39,073 nucleotides of DNA. Source: Saprospiraceae bacterium (GTDB lineage: Bacteria; Bacteroidota; Bacteroidia; Chitinophagales; Saprospiraceae). The notes beneath the pieces were generated by a model. It was not told where the DNA came from. It saw only the letters and a list, made by a program, of their open reading frames with translations, and made no database searches. The stretch covers positions 1 to 39,073 of the forward strand of contig JAEUUT010000107.1 of NCBI GenBank assembly GCA_016787415.1, given 5' to 3'. Of the stretch, positions 29,628-38,863 are shown piece after piece; the stretch's first letter is position 1; every line of letters starts with the position of its first letter. A program made the translations under genes and the position numbers.

Positions 29628-31025
29628 CTATGCCTCCGATTTTTTACGCCACATCATTGCTACAAATACTAGCGTTGCTACGGCCATCAGCCCAATAAAA
29701 AACAAATAGTAATTCGCCCCGATCAGCGCAGCAAAAACACCGCCGGCTGCAATGCTGCCGTTGATGGCCGACACAATAAAATTGCCTAGGGAAATCGTAA
29801 GCAGCCAGAACGACATGATCGTGCTTTTCATGCTTTCTGGGGCCTGTGCATATGCGTATTCCAGCCCGGTTTGATAAATGAGCACTTCGGCAGCGGTGAG
29901 GATGACATAGGCCAATACCTGCCAGCCGATATTGGGACTTTGCCCCTGATCTATTTTCAACTGAATCAAGTAAATAAGTACAAACGACAGGATCGTGAGC
30001 AGGAAACCCACACCGACTTTTCGGTAAGGGCTGAGGCGGATGCCGCGTTTTTCCAGCCAGGGAAACACCACGTAACTAAACAGCGGAATGTAAACCAGCA
30101 CGAGGATGGAATTGACCGACTGCACCTGTTCGGCCAGCCAGGTGTGCCCCAGGAAATGCAGATCCATTTTTTGTGCCTGCAACACCCATTCGCTGCTGTT
30201 CTGGTCGTTGAGCGCCCAAAAGGCAGGGATGGTGGCAAAAAAGGCCAGAATGCGCCATACCGATTTCACGGCGTCGACCCGTTCGGGTGCGTAGCGGCTT
30301 TTGGCGGCGTCGAGCCAGCCGGTTTGGCTTCTTTCACCCCGGAAATACTGCACGGCAGCAAAAGCGCTGATAGACATGAAGTTGGCGCGGTTGACGCCAG
30401 AAGGTGGTACCCGCACATAACTCTTGCGGCCCAGGAAAAACACCAGCGTTGCCAGTGCCATCAGCACGCCCGGCACACCAAAGGCCACCATCGGCGAGGC
30501 ATATTGCATAACGAGCGGCGTAAGCAGCATGGAAATAAAGGCGCCTACATTGATACTGAAATAAAACCAGGAAAAAGCCTTGCTGCGCAGCGACTCGTCG
30601 GCACGGTCGATCTGGTCGCCTACATTGGCCGACACGCAGGGTTTGATGCCACCGGCACCCACTGCAATAAGCAGCAGGCCGAAAAGGAAGCCGTTCAGGT
30701 TGTTCTGGGAAAAAGCCAGGCAGGCGTTGCCCGCGCAATACACCAGCGAGAGGTACAGGATGACACGGTATTTACCCCAAAACCAGTCGGCCACCACAGC
30801 CCCCACCAGCGGCAGAAAATATACCAGGGTGTTGAAAAAATGGGTGATGTCGTTGGCTTTTGCGGCCGCCTGCGCTTGCAGTGCCGGATCATGGCCCGGG
30901 TTGAAAAACTGCGATACCAGAAAGGTGGTCAGGATGGCTTTCATGCCGTAAAAACTGAAGCGCTCGGCGGCTTCGTTTCCGACGATGTAATAAATGCTGC
31001 GGGGAAGTTTGGACGTGCTGGCCAT
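29628..31025 (-). CDS. POT-family proton-coupled peptide transporter
   Basis: This is an inner-membrane symporter of the MFS/POT (PTR2) family that takes up di- and tripeptides with protons. The 465-aa product opens with SIYYIVGNEAAERFSFYGMK, containing the family signature ExxERFxYYG-like motif that binds the proton and peptide. About 12 hydrophobic segments follow, including FSWFYFSINVGAF, another POT signature. Near the C-terminus is a run of hydrophobic helices ending in basic residues. A secreted prolyl oligopeptidase lies 2.3 kb upstream on the same strand, which would fit peptide use, but co-transcription is not shown. Confidence 0.95.
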   Translation of the reverse strand: MASTSKLPRSIYYIVGNEAAERFSFYGMKAILTTFLVSQFFNPGHDPALQAQAAAKANDITHFFNTLVYFLPLVGAVVADWFWGKYRVILYLSLVYCAGNACLAFSQNNLNGFLFGLLLIAVGAGGIKPCVSANVGDQIDRADESLRSKAFSWFYFSINVGAFISMLLTPLVMQYASPMVAFGVPGVLMALATLVFFLGRKSYVRVPPSGVNRANFMSISAFAAVQYFRGERSQTGWLDAAKSRYAPERVDAVKSVWRILAFFATIPAFWALNDQNSSEWVLQAQKMDLHFLGHTWLAEQVQSVNSILVLVYIPLFSYVVFPWLEKRGIRLSPYRKVGVGFLLTILSFVLIYLIQLKIDQGQSPNIGWQVLAYVILTAAEVLIYQTGLEYAYAQAPESMKSTIMSFWLLTISLGNFIVSAINGSIAAGGVFAALIGANYYLFFIGLMAVATLVFVAMMWRKKSEA

Positions 31026-31181
31026 GGTACATTGCGGAATTTATGTGAACGAATACCACAAATGTCAGGGCCGCAGTGGGCTGAAAGGCTACCGGATTGG
31101 CTATTGGAATGTAACAAAATGGGTAACAAGAGGCCTTTTGAGGCTGCTTCACTCGTTGTAGCAGGATGGTAACCCGCCTAT

Positions 31182-32279
31182 TCAAAGCGCAATTTCCTGC
31201 CTGCTAAAAACCAGCGAGTAAATCCCCTTTCCGTCGCGCACGAACAGGTCGCCTTTTTGAAGCATGTGGCTGATGCCTTCATCCGCCAGTTTCTGGTTGA
31301 TGGGCTCGAGCAGGCGCTTGACCATGGTGTCAAAGTTTTCGGTAAATTCTTCGCGGTGGAAGTTTTCGCCCGCGCACACGCGCTCGGCACAACGCCGGAG
31401 AAAAAGATAGGGCGATTGCCGGTTGGTAAAATCAAAGACCAGGTTTTGAAAGGAAAAATGCTCGGTTTGCAGGCTCATGGTCACATAGTGCCGAATACCG
31501 CGCGTTTCGAAGCGCAATTGATTGGCCTGCTGCCCCGGCGGTCGCGACACCACTTCTTCTTCCAGTTGGCTGCCCAGCCAGGAAATGGCGAGTACGAGGA
31601 TGCAAATAACCAATGAGGGGCGCGACAACATCCGGATAAGGCGGTCATCCATCGCCCAATGCCCGCCCTCATTTTTGTGGATGTTTGGGTCGTTGAAAAA
31701 CTCGGCTACCTGGGTATACACCAGAAAAAAACAAACCACTAAGGTAAAAAGGGCCATTACATGTATGCCCCGCTCATAAAAAATGACCGCAATACTCAGA
31801 CAGAGCAGCAAGGCAACCACTACGGAAACCACCGTATCGGTCAGGAGCCACACCCGGGGCTCCAGCGGAAACGTGGCGAAGCACAGACCAACCGTGACAA
31901 TGGCCAGCATACCCAGGTTGATTTTTTCGAGCCGCTTGTGCAGCCGCAGCCACCCGTCGCGGAAATAGGACAACGAATAAACAAACAGGGCCGAGTTGAT
32001 AATGGACAAGGCTTTTCGGCCATACCAGTACGGCCAGAAATCACGGTATTCGTTGGCCAGTTTTTCTGGATTGGTGCTGGAATAACCGTATTCCAGCAGT
32101 CCCATCAAAAACCAGACGAAGAGCGCAGCGGCTACCCAAAGCAGCCCGTTGTCGTGTTTGTCGTCGAGTTTTTCCTTGATAAAAAAATGCACTGCTGCCA
32201 CGGCAATGGCAGACAAGATGGAGAAAAAAAGGAAAAAGAGTTGAACGGGACTTTCCAAAACGAGGTTTGTGCTGTGCAA
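31182..32279 (-). CDS. Polytopic membrane protein with cytoplasmic C-terminal domain (unknown)
   Basis: The 365-aa product has about seven hydrophobic segments in residues 10-245 (LFFLFFSILSAIAVAAVHF, LLWVAAALFVWFLMGLLEYG, and others through LVICILVLAISWLG). A soluble C-terminal domain of about 110 residues follows (EEEVVSRPPGQQANQLRFE, then MLQKGDLFVRDGKGIYSLVF). No catalytic motif is visible and no family is recognised. The ORF runs in from a start 41 nt beyond the stop of the SH3 gene upstream, so the two are likely co-transcribed. Confidence 0.8.
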   Translation of the reverse strand: MHSTNLVLESPVQLFFLFFSILSAIAVAAVHFFIKEKLDDKHDNGLLWVAAALFVWFLMGLLEYGYSSTNPEKLANEYRDFWPYWYGRKALSIINSALFVYSLSYFRDGWLRLHKRLEKINLGMLAIVTVGLCFATFPLEPRVWLLTDTVVSVVVALLLCLSIAVIFYERGIHVMALFTLVVCFFLVYTQVAEFFNDPNIHKNEGGHWAMDDRLIRMLSRPSLVICILVLAISWLGSQLEEEVVSRPPGQQANQLRFETRGIRHYVTMSLQTEHFSFQNLVFDFTNRQSPYLFLRRCAERVCAGENFHREEFTENFDTMVKRLLEPINQKLADEGISHMLQKGDLFVRDGKGIYSLVFSRQEIAL

Positions 32280-32320
32280 AGTTACGCAATAGAACCTATG
32301 TTTGGAAGGGCGCCTGTTTA

Positions 32321-33112
32321 TCAGGGAACACCGGGTTGAGTGGCCAGCGCTTTCATTTCATAATACAGTTTCCCCATTTCTTCATCTGCCCATTCTATCA
32401 ATACTGTACTGGAATCGTTTGTCCAGGCAACCCTTCGCAGGTGATTTCCATACACCATTTCCAGGGTAATTTTTCCGGTACTGCGGCCTGCCTTCAGGAA
32501 AGAAAATTCCAGCCCGGTCATTTTATCTTGCCGGGTGTTCAGTTGTCTCAGGCTGTATTGCGCATCGGGCGAGTGCAGGGGCTTGGCGTCCATTTTTTGC
32601 CGCTTGCTGGTCGACTGGGCAAATTGTCGTGCAAATTCCAAGGAATCTATACGTTTTATATGCACCAAATCGCTGTTGAGGCATTCCAGGCCGCCGCCAA
32701 ATTCCGCATCATACTGAATGTAACTCAACATAAGCGCCCCGCTGAATACCCAGCCCGACTGCCCCTGCCCTTTCCAGACAGTGACATTCACCCAGCGGCC
32801 TTTGCGCGGGATACCATCACTAAAAGTGGCTTCAAACACCTCTTCGGATATGTTTTCGTGCCTGATCAGGCGAGTATTTTTGGGGAGGGTAGCCAGTACA
32901 GGTGCGTCTTTGGAGGGGCCTTGTCGGAGCCGAAGGCCGTCTACGGTGGTAACTACGTGAAAAGATGCCGTGGGCGCATAGCCACCGCATTCCGGCTCTA
33001 CTTCCGTTGGCATTTCAGGCGTTTCCTGTATTGTGTTTTGGGACACAACGAGGCAAGGCAGTACGAGTAGCAAGGTTCCTGTCAGGAGACTGGGCAACAC
33101 GGATTTTTTCAT
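32321..33112 (-). CDS. Secreted SH3-like (SH3b) domain protein
   Basis: The 263-aa product has a signal peptide (MKKSVLPSLLTGTLLLVLPC, cut near SQN). Residues 50-130 form a bacterial SH3 domain (VDGLRLRQGPSKDAPVLATL, GRWVNVTVWKGQGQSGWVFS). The rest is a 130-residue domain of unknown fold (LEFSFLKAGRSTGKITLEMV). SH3b domains bind peptidoglycan or proteins in the envelope. The 41-nt spacing to the membrane-protein gene after it suggests one transcript. The 217-nt gap before it holds tandem-repeat hairpin L. Confidence 0.82.
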   Translation of the reverse strand: MKKSVLPSLLTGTLLLVLPCLVVSQNTIQETPEMPTEVEPECGGYAPTASFHVVTTVDGLRLRQGPSKDAPVLATLPKNTRLIRHENISEEVFEATFSDGIPRKGRWVNVTVWKGQGQSGWVFSGALMLSYIQYDAEFGGGLECLNSDLVHIKRIDSLEFARQFAQSTSKRQKMDAKPLHSPDAQYSLRQLNTRQDKMTGLEFSFLKAGRSTGKITLEMVYGNHLRRVAWTNDSSTVLIEWADEEMGKLYYEMKALATQPGVP

Positions 33113-33216
33113 GAAATGGATCTGAGGTTTGTGATGAATAGATCAACCATACCATTTCAATGCCAGTTGTGGGTGGCGTGTGAACACGGTATGCAACCTT
33201 ACTACAGTGTAACTTA

Positions 33217-33295
33217 GTGTCCCTTGTGCCTTCCTTTGTGCCATTGTGGTAAAAATTTTTAACACGAAGGACACAAAGGAAGGCACAAGGGACAC
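33217..33295. repeat. Tandem-repeat hairpin L (CACAAAGGA type)
   Basis: GTGTCCCTTGTGCCTTCC, continuing to TTTGTG (33217-33240), is the perfect 24-nt inverted complement of 33272-33295. The 31-nt interior continues the same unit in degenerate form (CCATTGTGGT, then AACACGAAGGA). It is built like the hairpins of the RNA polymerase operon, here between the prolyl oligopeptidase and SH3 genes. GCGTAGCGTGTACG follows and resembles the loop-proximal sequence of hairpin A. Confidence 0.9.
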
Positions 33296-33329
33296 AAAGC
33301 GTAGCGTGTACGCACATTTTCAGGGCCGA

Positions 33330-35504
33330 TCAGGGTTTGGAACCTGACGCTTCCTTTTTTACCTGAAAGTCCGGATGCCCGCATTGCCACATCATAAAAG
33401 CATACTGGTCGGCAAAATTGGCAAAAGTAACTTCCCGGTCTTCCGTAAAATGCCCGTTGTCGTAGTTTACCTTCATCAAAACGGGTTTGCCGGAGGTAGA
33501 AGCATTTTGCACAGCAGCGGCAAATTTACCAGGCTGCCATACCACCACGCGTGGGTCGGTCCAGCCGCCAACGCTCATGACTGCAGGGTAATTCACGCCT
33601 TTTTTCACGTGCTGCATGCCATCCATTTCGTACAATGCCTTGCACTCGATACTGTCTGTGACCGTACCAAATTCGGGAATATTGACGGGGCCGTTGCTCG
33701 AAAACTCCAGCCGCAAGGCATTGGCACAGCCCACGTTGCAGACAGCCGCTGCAAACAAATCAGGGCGCTCGGTAATGGCTCTTGTAATCAAAATACCGCC
33801 TGCACTGGTGCCGGTGCCGCTTAATTTATCAGCCTTCGTGTAACCATTAGCAATGAGGTATTCGGCACAACTGATAAAATCTTTCCAGGTATTAGGTTTG
33901 GTAGTTTTATAACCGGCCTTGTACCAGTCTTCCCCTTTTTCACCGCCGCCGCGCACGTGTGGTATGGCAATGACGGCCCCTTTTATTGCAAGAGAATTCA
34001 ATTCCACATTGAAATAAGGCGACATGCCATACCCATACGCGCCATAACTTTCCATCAGACAGACATTGGAACTGTCTTTTTTAGTGCCTTTTTTGTAGAT
34101 GATCGAAAGTGGCACCATCACGCCATCATGTCCTTTTACCTCCACTTCCTCCACTATGAGGTTTTTGTATTCGTCGGGATAAACCGGAGCAGGAAATAAA
34201 GGACTGGGCGAAAACTTGTCCGTATCGGCATTGTAAACAAACACGGTAAACGGTTTATTCCAGGAAGTGACGCCCACATAATATTCATTGGTTTTGGTGT
34301 CCATGCACATCGAATACGCCGATCCGGCATACGGCAATGTCACTTCCGACATTTTTTCTGTGCGCAGGTTGTACTTGTAGAAATGGTTGTTGATGCCATC
34401 GCTGTAACTGATGAGCAGGAAGTCCTTGCAACGGGTAAAATTTTCCAGCGTCATAGGTTTTTCGGGGGCAATGACTTTTGCATTTGCCCAGTCGGGATTT
34501 TTTAAATCCGTTGTAACGAGTTTGTATTTTTTGGCCCCGTTGTAGGTAATGGCAAATACTTTGTCACCTGCTACGTCAAAACTCCGCACCAGTTTATCCG
34601 CCGGAGTACACAAGGTTTTCCATTGTATTTTTCCCGAATTGGCTTGTGAAATGGGCGCATAATACATTTTCATTTCGTTTTGCACCGTTCCTTCGCCCGC
34701 AAATATGTAGTCCCTGGAATCCTTCTCAAAAAAAGTATAAGGATACACTTTGGCATCGATTTTCAAATCCGGATAGGATTCATTGCTGAAAAAATCGATA
34801 TCCGCGGCCGGGTCGGCGCCCAATGTGTGCAGTTTGGTTTTGGGATTCAAACGCCCGCCGGGATCGGTATTGTCCGCCGATTTTATCCACATGTACATAA
34901 ACGCCTTGTTGTCGAAGGTCCAGCCACCAATGCCACCTGTGGCGGGTATTACATCGGGCAGAATTTTTCCGGTGTTCACGTCCACTACCAGGATGGTTTG
35001 TACTTCAGCGCCATTTTCGGCGTAGCCGATGAGCAGTTTTTTGCCGTCGTAACTGGGCGCAATCTGCTGTACAGAAAGGGTTTTTCCCTGTTGATAGGTA
35101 AGCGGGTCGAACAGCAATTGCTCTGCTGCCCCCACGTTTTCACGGAAATACACCTTGCTCACTTTTTCGCCAGGCATTCTTTTTTGGTAAAATATCCGGC
35201 CGCCTTCCTTGATTGGGTAGTAGATTTGAGGCGGTTGCAACTTGTCTAATTTCCGCCATTCGGCGATCAGTTCATCCCTTCCAGCGATGTTGCTCATCGT
35301 AGTATTCGTCAAATCTGCCTGCGCTTTAAACCAGTTATTTACCTCCGGGTCTTTCATGTCTTCGAGCCAGCGGTAAGGATCGGTGTACGTGACGCCCCAA
35401 TAGGTATCCTGTGCCTCCACCGTTTTGGTGGGCGGGTATTTCAACTGGGCAAACAGGCTTGAACAGCCCGCAATGAAAAGACAAAGCAAAAGTGTTGTTC
35501 TCAT
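33330..35504 (-). CDS. Prolyl oligopeptidase (S9A)
   Basis: The 724-aa serine peptidase cleaves short peptides after proline. An N-terminal signal sequence includes a possible lipobox (LFIAGC, C14), so it may be a lipoprotein facing the periplasm or outer surface. Residues 25-445 are the seven-bladed propeller (YPPTKTVEAQDTYWGVTYTD, the N-terminal arm that packs on the catalytic domain). The alpha/beta hydrolase domain has Ser567 (GTGTSAGG), Asp650 (GGWTDPRV) and His685 (NGHFTED). Length and motifs are those of full-length S9A enzymes. It is 50 nt downstream of a small secreted-protein gene on the same strand. Confidence 0.95.
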   Translation of the reverse strand: MRTTLLLCLFIAGCSSLFAQLKYPPTKTVEAQDTYWGVTYTDPYRWLEDMKDPEVNNWFKAQADLTNTTMSNIAGRDELIAEWRKLDKLQPPQIYYPIKEGGRIFYQKRMPGEKVSKVYFRENVGAAEQLLFDPLTYQQGKTLSVQQIAPSYDGKKLLIGYAENGAEVQTILVVDVNTGKILPDVIPATGGIGGWTFDNKAFMYMWIKSADNTDPGGRLNPKTKLHTLGADPAADIDFFSNESYPDLKIDAKVYPYTFFEKDSRDYIFAGEGTVQNEMKMYYAPISQANSGKIQWKTLCTPADKLVRSFDVAGDKVFAITYNGAKKYKLVTTDLKNPDWANAKVIAPEKPMTLENFTRCKDFLLISYSDGINNHFYKYNLRTEKMSEVTLPYAGSAYSMCMDTKTNEYYVGVTSWNKPFTVFVYNADTDKFSPSPLFPAPVYPDEYKNLIVEEVEVKGHDGVMVPLSIIYKKGTKKDSSNVCLMESYGAYGYGMSPYFNVELNSLAIKGAVIAIPHVRGGGEKGEDWYKAGYKTTKPNTWKDFISCAEYLIANGYTKADKLSGTGTSAGGILITRAITERPDLFAAAVCNVGCANALRLEFSSNGPVNIPEFGTVTDSIECKALYEMDGMQHVKKGVNYPAVMSVGGWTDPRVVVWQPGKFAAAVQNASTSGKPVLMKVNYDNGHFTEDREVTFANFADQYAFMMWQCGHPDFQVKKEASGSKP

Positions 35505-35554
35505 GATATGGTTTTTTTATTGTTACAGATTGTTTTCGCGTTTCAAAGTCAGGG

Positions 35555-35968
35555 TTAATGCCCGGTCGAAGCGGCCATTCCCCTTAAATCGCCACTTCCT
35601 TCCATCAGAATGCGCGATTTGCAGCCTTTACAAGTGCCGGAAATCTGGAGCGTTTCGACCAGCAGTCTGGCTTCCGGCATGAGTGTCAGCGACGCACCCG
35701 ACTGAATTTCAAGACCTAAAATCTCTACTTCTCCTGTACGGATAACCGGGTAATCTCCCGTTGAAGCAGACACATCGGGAACAATTACATTGTCAAATTC
35801 GGATGGGACTTTACCAGTGCTCCAGTTTTTGAAAAAAGACCAGTCCGTTTCGTGGCCCGGAGCGCCGCCGCGCCATACATTGGTTTTTTGAGCGGATACT
35901 GCTGCGGAGAACAGCATGAAAAAACAGATAGAGAAATGCGCTGTCGATGAAAATAATTTGGAAGTCAT
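35555..35968 (-). CDS. Small secreted beta-rich protein (unknown)
   Basis: The 137-aa product has a signal peptide ending near VSAQKTN. The mature part (TNVWRGGAPGHETDWSFFKN, WSTGKVPSEFDNVIVPDVS, VEILGLEIQSGASLTL) is beta-strand rich. It resembles the N-terminal part of large Bacteroidota surface proteins with repeated strand-turn units, but it stops after ILMEGSGDLRGMAASTGH, without a sorting domain. A CKGC pair near the end could bind metal or form a disulfide. Function is unknown. It precedes the prolyl oligopeptidase gene by 50 nt. Confidence 0.7.
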   Translation of the reverse strand: MTSKLFSSTAHFSICFFMLFSAAVSAQKTNVWRGGAPGHETDWSFFKNWSTGKVPSEFDNVIVPDVSASTGDYPVIRTGEVEILGLEIQSGASLTLMPEARLLVETLQISGTCKGCKSRILMEGSGDLRGMAASTGH

Positions 35969-36155
35969 GGTGCCTGGATTTTGATGTTAACAGTTGACGT
36001 TTGGGTTCTTTTTTTACATCATCTGGCGAAAACCTAATCGGTAGAACGACAGATGTTTAACCCTTCATTGCAGCGCAGGCAGACAACGTAAGTGCAAATG
36101 GAATTTTTTTTAAAAAAAGTTGGAATACGAGGAAACAGCATAAAACAATGCGGCC

Positions 36156-38633
36156 TCAGCGCCGCACCACCGTCCATACCCGACCTTCTCCGTTTGCTCG
36201 CTGCACCCGCCACCAGTACGCACCCGCCGACAAACCCTTCATATCCACTTGTCCGGCCAGCAGCCCCTCGGCTATTTGGCCGCGCTGAACGACCCGGCCC
36301 AGTGCATCGACCAGCCACCAGTCGAGTGAAGCGGACGCGGACGCACGTTTCCAGAAAAAGAAATCGCTACACGGGTTTGGAAAAATGGTCACTTCCAGCG
36401 GCATATCTGTGGTGTCGCCAGGTTCCGGCAGCAAGGCCTTGAATCCAGCCCAGGGCCGCGCCTGCTTGATGACCAATTGTCCGTCGGCGTCGATCTTGTA
36501 CTCAATTTCCATGGCAAATGCGTCGGACGCCTCCGCGTGGTACAACACTTTGAATACCTGATGAATCACGCTCAGGTACGTGCGCATTTGATCGATATAA
36601 AAAGGCGTCATCAGCACCGAATCGGCGGGAATCTGATTGGAATGGGTCATCACAAAATGATCCTCCTGCGGCCCCGAAGCAGCGCTCAGCAGCACTTCTT
36701 CCGGGATCGAACTAGCCGCAGGGTTGGTCACGAGGTCTTCACCCACCTGCGAGTTGAGGTAGTAGTAGCCGATGGTATTGTACGCCGGATCGGTGCTGAC
36801 GCCTACGCCGTTCACTTTTTCATGTTCAAAATTGGGATGTACCAGCACGCCCATTGCTGTTTTGAAATGATCGATGCGGTAAAAATCGCGCTCCTCAAAT
36901 GCGCGCAGATTCCAGGTGCTGGCATATACCTGCTTGATACTTTTTGAAATATGGCCCTCGTCGGGGTGCTGCGTTTTGGAATCGTACAGGCCCGCGCCGC
37001 TAAACCCTGGCAAATCCTCATTGTTGGTGCTCGATCGACAGCGGATGGGCACTCCCGTCGGAAACTGCTGCTGCATGTCCGTCAGCGCCTCCATCATCCA
37101 GCCGGGCATGGGCGCGTTTTTGATGGTTTGGCGAAATGCGTCGAGCCGCTCGATGCGAACATTAAAGTCCGTTTGAAAATCAGCCGATTCCATCATTTGC
37201 CGTGCCTGTTCGTACAAGCCGTTGTACTGCATAAATGCATCGTAGAAGTAGAAGGGTATGCCAAACCCGTCGGGCACGGTGCCTTCCGGGAAACCCAGGG
37301 TACGCAGGGTAGCCACATTGGCGCATTTCACCCCGAAACTGACGGAGGAGGCAAAATGGAGGCTGTCTAGTGGTAAAATGCGCGTTTCCGACAGGTTTCG
37401 CACGGGCTCTTGTACTGTTTTGGGCCGAATGCGTTCGTAATGCGCGTCCACTTCGGCGAGGGTAGCCGCCCGGAGGATGTAATTTTCCGGTGTGGCCTTG
37501 AAATATACATACCGCCCGATCAGCGAATCGATGCCGGGCAGCAGCCTGGCGTCGCGGATAAACGCATTCGGTACATTGTCCTGAATGGCCCGCAGGTTGA
37601 CATGCGAAAGCGGCGTTTGCATTACGCTGGTGATGATGCCACCCACGCGTGGAAGGTCGTTGGGCAGGGTTTCGTACAGCACCACATCGCGGGAAAAAGG
37701 TGTTTCGCCGCTTTGTACCACCCGAAGCAGGCCGTACCCTTCTGCCACATGCAGCGCCACATAATCGATGTCGGCAAAGAGGTCATCTTCGAGCAACACC
37801 TTCACACGGGAAGCATCGTACAGGTCTTTTTCCTGCCAGTACACCGGCACGCCCCCTGGTTCGTTGGGATAGTAGCAGAAATTGTTGTGGAGGAAGGGCA
37901 TGTTGGCCGCCATCAGTTCCATGGCTTTTTGTACATACTGCCACGAAAAAGTATTGTTTGGCTGAAAAACAAAGCGGTACACCCCCAGTCCGCCGCCCGG
38001 CGCTGCCACCGTCGGGTGGTACAGGATGGAGCCGGTCATCAGGGTGCCGTCGTTGGTGTAGCCCAGGCTGTTGGCAAACTGTGTGTGCGTTTCAAAAGTA
38101 TTGCTGTTGATAAAATACAGCAAGGGATGCGCGGCATCGCGGTTTTTGATAAAAAACTTGACCTCTTCTATCATGCCAATGCCCGGAATGTCGGTTGGAA
38201 CTGCCAGTTTTTTGAATGCCAGCCGGTCGGGAATAAAAACAGCGCCGCTTGCAAAATCGATACCTGCCGCGCTATTCAGCGGACTTTCCTGTGGCAGTTG
38301 ATTCCATTCTGTTATATCGTTCAAACCATCTTCATCCGTATCGTCGGGAGAAGCCAGCAGGTGCGCCGTGACGCGATATTGATCGACGGGAAAAGCGGCG
38401 AGGTTTTCAGGCAAGGCAAGACTGCCTGCCAGGCCCTTTGCCATCACCGTCACCTGCTCGAACGCGTTGCCGGCTTGTGTGCGTGCATGCAGCAGGTAAT
38501 AGTGCTGTGCATCGGCATTGACGCTCACGCTTGCCACGCCGTAATCGTCTACCTGAAAGCCGGTAATCGGAACCGATTGCGCAGGCAACAGCAAGGGAAG
38601 CAACAGGAAAAGTACAGTAGTTGGTTTTTTCAT
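36156..38633 (-). CDS. Secreted T9SS-sorted dikinase-like protein (phosphohistidine swivel + PPDK_N ATP-grasp)
   Basis: I start at the ATG at 38633 (MKKPTTVLFLLLPLLLPAQS, a signal peptide), giving 825 aa. A calcium-binding-type loop (TDEDGLNDITEW) lies near residue 100. Around 330-360 is a swivel domain with GGIITSVMQTPLSHVNLRAI (His344), matching the phosphohistidine site of PEP-utilising enzymes. Residues 430-730 are a PPDK_N/PEP-synthase-type ATP-grasp domain: SFGVKCANVATLRTLGFPEG, PIRCRSSTNNEDLPGFSGAG (531-550) and the C-terminal metal-ligand region IEYKIDADGQLVIKQARP. The order swivel-then-ATP-grasp is that of glucan water dikinases, not of PEP synthase. The last 75 residues (TIFPNPCSDF onward) form a T9SS type A sorting domain. 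Its acceptor is unknown. Confidence 0.85.
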   Translation of the reverse strand: MKKPTTVLFLLLPLLLPAQSVPITGFQVDDYGVASVSVNADAQHYYLLHARTQAGNAFEQVTVMAKGLAGSLALPENLAAFPVDQYRVTAHLLASPDDTDEDGLNDITEWNQLPQESPLNSAAGIDFASGAVFIPDRLAFKKLAVPTDIPGIGMIEEVKFFIKNRDAAHPLLYFINSNTFETHTQFANSLGYTNDGTLMTGSILYHPTVAAPGGGLGVYRFVFQPNNTFSWQYVQKAMELMAANMPFLHNNFCYYPNEPGGVPVYWQEKDLYDASRVKVLLEDDLFADIDYVALHVAEGYGLLRVVQSGETPFSRDVVLYETLPNDLPRVGGIITSVMQTPLSHVNLRAIQDNVPNAFIRDARLLPGIDSLIGRYVYFKATPENYILRAATLAEVDAHYERIRPKTVQEPVRNLSETRILPLDSLHFASSVSFGVKCANVATLRTLGFPEGTVPDGFGIPFYFYDAFMQYNGLYEQARQMMESADFQTDFNVRIERLDAFRQTIKNAPMPGWMMEALTDMQQQFPTGVPIRCRSSTNNEDLPGFSGAGLYDSKTQHPDEGHISKSIKQVYASTWNLRAFEERDFYRIDHFKTAMGVLVHPNFEHEKVNGVGVSTDPAYNTIGYYYLNSQVGEDLVTNPAASSIPEEVLLSAASGPQEDHFVMTHSNQIPADSVLMTPFYIDQMRTYLSVIHQVFKVLYHAEASDAFAMEIEYKIDADGQLVIKQARPWAGFKALLPEPGDTTDMPLEVTIFPNPCSDFFFWKRASASASLDWWLVDALGRVVQRGQIAEGLLAGQVDMKGLSAGAYWWRVQRANGEGRVWTVVRR

Positions 38634-38689
38634 ACGCACAGGGGACATGGAAGCAAATGCCACACTCCCAGCCATTTTTTTGTGTGTCC

Positions 38690-38722
38690 AGACCTGTAAG
38701 GTTTTAAAAACCTTACAGGTCT
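38690..38722. repeat. Perfect 15-bp hairpin in the dikinase leader
   Basis: AGACCTGTAAGGTTT pairs perfectly with AAACCTTACAGGTCT around a 3-nt loop (TAA). It lies in the predicted 5' leader of the dikinase-like gene, between its promoter (38761-38791) and start codon. It has the look of a short dispersed palindromic repeat. Confidence 0.85.
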
Positions 38723-38760
38723 CGTTCATCGAAAACGACCAGCAGTAAGCGCAAACACTT

Positions 38761-38791
38761 CAAAACTACCGGGAATTGGCCAAAAGTGAAA
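38761..38791 (-). promoter_or_regulatory. Promoter of the dikinase-like gene
   Basis: Read on the - strand, TTTC (38788-38791) is followed after 19 nt by TAGTTTTG (38761-38768), an exact TAnnTTTG. The start site near 38755 gives a leader of about 120 nt that includes the 38690-38722 hairpin. Confidence 0.55.
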
Positions 38792-38863
38792 TGAAATATC
38801 CGATTGTTTTGGCTTGAATTTTACTTTTATGCATTCGACGCGTCGGGGAGGAGTCGCCCCACC

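Noticed and set aside
37410..38699. 429-codon + strand frame opposite the dikinase-like gene
   Set aside because: Its composition is that of an antisense shadow. The - strand frame has clear domains and signal peptide.
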